A stretch of DNA of 6,076 bases. Source: Gaiella sp051003695 (GTDB lineage: Bacteria > Actinomycetota > Thermoleophilia > Gaiellales > Gaiellaceae). The position numbers and the translations under genes were made by a program. The stretch covers positions 1 to 6,076 of the forward strand of contig JBPCLB010000284.1 of assembly GCA_051003695.1 (NCBI GenBank), read 5' to 3'. Every line of letters starts with the position of its first letter. Position 1 is the stretch's first letter. Of the stretch, positions 5,096 to 6,076 are shown piece by piece. Below the pieces are notes generated by a model that was not told where the DNA came from, searched no databases, and saw nothing but the letters and a program-made list of their open reading frames with translations.

Positions 5096-5875
5096 TTGGC
5101 ACTGCTCGAGCTCACGAACCTGCACGTCGCCCTCGAGGACGGCACCGAGATCGTCAAGGGTGTCGATCTCGCCGTGGATACGAACGAGAAGCATGCGGTG
5201 ATGGGTCCGAACGGCTCGGGCAAGTCGACGCTCGCCTACGCGCTGATGGGCCATCCGGCCTACGAGATCACCGAAGGCGACATCACGCTCGACGGAGAGA
5301 GCATCCGTGAGCTCGAGGCGGACGAGCGCGCGCAGCGCGGCCTCTTCCTCGCGTTCCAGTACCCGCACGCGATTCCGGGCGTCACGGTCACGAGCTTCCT
5401 GCGGAACGCGATCAACGCGAAGCGCAAGGCGGCTGCGGGCGAGGACGACCCGGTGCCGGTGAAGGAGTTCCGCACGGAGCTGCTCGCCGCGATGGAGCAC
5501 CTCAAGGTGCCCCGTGAGCTCGCGCAGCGCTATCTCAACGACGGGTTCTCCGGCGGAGAGAAGAAGCGCGTCGAGATCCTCCAGATGGCGATGCTGAAGC
5601 CGCGCATCGCGATCCTCGACGAGACCGACTCGGGGCTCGACATCGACGCACTGCGTGTCGTGGCCGAGGGGGTCAACGGGCTCGTCGGCCCGAAGATGGG
5701 CGCGCTCGTGATCACGCACTACCAGCGGATCCTCAACTACGTCACACCCGATCACGTGCACGTGTTCGTCGACGGGCGCATCGTCGCCTCCGGCGGGCCC
5801 GAGCTCGCACAGACCCTCGAAGCGGACGGCTACGAGGCATTCATACCCGCAGGTGTAGGAGGAGAGTCGGTTTGA
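5096..5875 (+). CDS. sufC: Fe-S cluster assembly ATPase SufC
   Basis: A 259-residue ABC-type ATPase that works in the cytosol with SufB and SufD, driving shape changes during Fe-S cluster assembly. It is not a transporter. Visible motifs are Walker A GPNGSGKST (37-45), the Q-loop FQYP (87-90), signature FSGGEKKR (151-158), Walker B IAILDE (171-176) followed by TDSGLD, and the switch histidine in VITHYQRIL. ETDSGLD and the SGGEKKR form of the signature are typical of SufC. I chose the TTG at 5096 because it gives the familiar MALLELTNLHV beginning and has AAGGGA at 5086-5091. A GTG at 5069 would add nine residues (METYERRDS) and could be a leaderless start. The last four bases overlap the sufB start, so the two genes are translationally coupled. 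Confidence 0.95.
   Translation: MALLELTNLHVALEDGTEIVKGVDLAVDTNEKHAVMGPNGSGKSTLAYALMGHPAYEITEGDITLDGESIRELEADERAQRGLFLAFQYPHAIPGVTVTSFLRNAINAKRKAAAGEDDPVPVKEFRTELLAAMEHLKVPRELAQRYLNDGFSGGEKKRVEILQMAMLKPRIAILDETDSGLDIDALRVVAEGVNGLVGPKMGALVITHYQRILNYVTPDHVHVFVDGRIVASGGPELAQTLEADGYEAFIPAGVGGESV
5857..5863 (+). promoter_or_regulatory. Strong Shine-Dalgarno site for sufB
   Basis: AGGAGGA lies within the last codons of sufC, 8 bases before the TTG at 5872. This near-perfect site supports TTG as the sufB start and the TTGA overlap with the sufC stop. Confidence 0.8.
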
Positions 5876-6076
5876 GCACGACAGAGAACGACCTGGTCAA
5901 AGGGATCCGGAGCGAGTACCAGTACGGGTTCTCGAACCCCGACGAGGCCAAGGACTACTTCTTCAAGTCCGGGCGCGGCCTCTCGCACGAGGTCGTCGAG
6001 GCGATCGCCGAGCACAAGAACGAGCCGGAGTGGATGCGGAAGTTCCGCCACGCGTCGCTCGACTACTTCTACGCCC
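5872..6076 (+). CDS. sufB: Fe-S cluster assembly scaffold protein SufB (partial, runs off the right edge)
   Basis: Sixty-eight codons from a TTG at 5872 to the window end with no stop. The peptide contains YQYGFSNPDE (16-25), DYFFKSGRGLSHEVVEAI (28-45) and HKNEPEWMRKFRHASLDYF (48-66). KNEPEWM and the YxYGF / KSGRGLS arrangement are diagnostic of the SufB N-terminal domain. SufB is the scaffold of the SufBCD complex on which the Fe-S cluster is built; its beta-helix core and the cysteine/histidine ligands lie beyond the window. The start overlaps the sufC stop as TTGA and has a strong Shine-Dalgarno site. The order sufC then sufB differs from the common actinobacterial arrangement with sufB and sufD before sufC. 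sufD may follow but cannot be seen. Confidence 0.93.
   Translation, partial: MSTTENDLVKGIRSEYQYGFSNPDEAKDYFFKSGRGLSHEVVEAIAEHKNEPEWMRKFRHASLDYFYA

Noticed and set aside
2349..5310. Long rightward frames antisense to the tat and amidohydrolase genes
   Set aside because: They are typical antisense open frames in GC-rich DNA. They are charged, lack domains, and oppose the clearly recognisable tatC, tatA and amidohydrolase genes.

Overview
The window is about two-thirds G+C and gene-dense, with GTG or TTG starts on five of the nine genes. Its gene content (a sufC-sufB pair, a tatA-tatC pair, a membrane-anchored UspA-like protein, a dihaem cytochrome c lipoprotein) fits a high-GC actinobacterium. 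A Thermoleophilia-like lineage (Gaiellales/Solirubrobacterales) is my best guess, but that is inference from style and gene content, not from a marker gene. I see no tRNA, rRNA, CRISPR array or intact mobile element.

Layout from left to right. Bases 1-135 hold the first 45 codons of a leftward membrane protein that runs off the edge. Upstream of it is a sequence resembling a WhiG/FliA-type sigma factor promoter. A rightward gene (359-976) encodes two membrane segments followed by a UspA-like cytoplasmic domain, and ends directly on a perfect terminator-like hairpin. The 190-base convergent gap that follows carries a decayed, frameshifted piece of a REP-associated (IS200-like, Y1) transposase.

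From 5013 down to 1167 there are five leftward genes in tight order: tatA, tatC, an amidohydrolase/deaminase, a membrane-anchored TPR protein and a dihaem cytochrome c lipoprotein. Gaps are 12, 13 and 28 bases, plus one 55-base overlap, so they probably form one operon. The shared theme is the cell envelope and respiration: protein export, a possible menaquinone-pathway deaminase, an extracytoplasmic TPR scaffold and an electron-transfer protein. That link is inference.

From about 5096 rightward the Fe-S cluster assembly genes sufC and sufB begin; sufB is cut by the window edge. The divergent tatA/sufC gap holds a dyad and a -10-like box.

No wholly new system is evident. The points most worth a second look are the transposase fossil, a TatC lacking two of the family's conserved glutamates, the WhiG/FliA-like promoter with a dyad in its spacer, and the two competing sufC starts.
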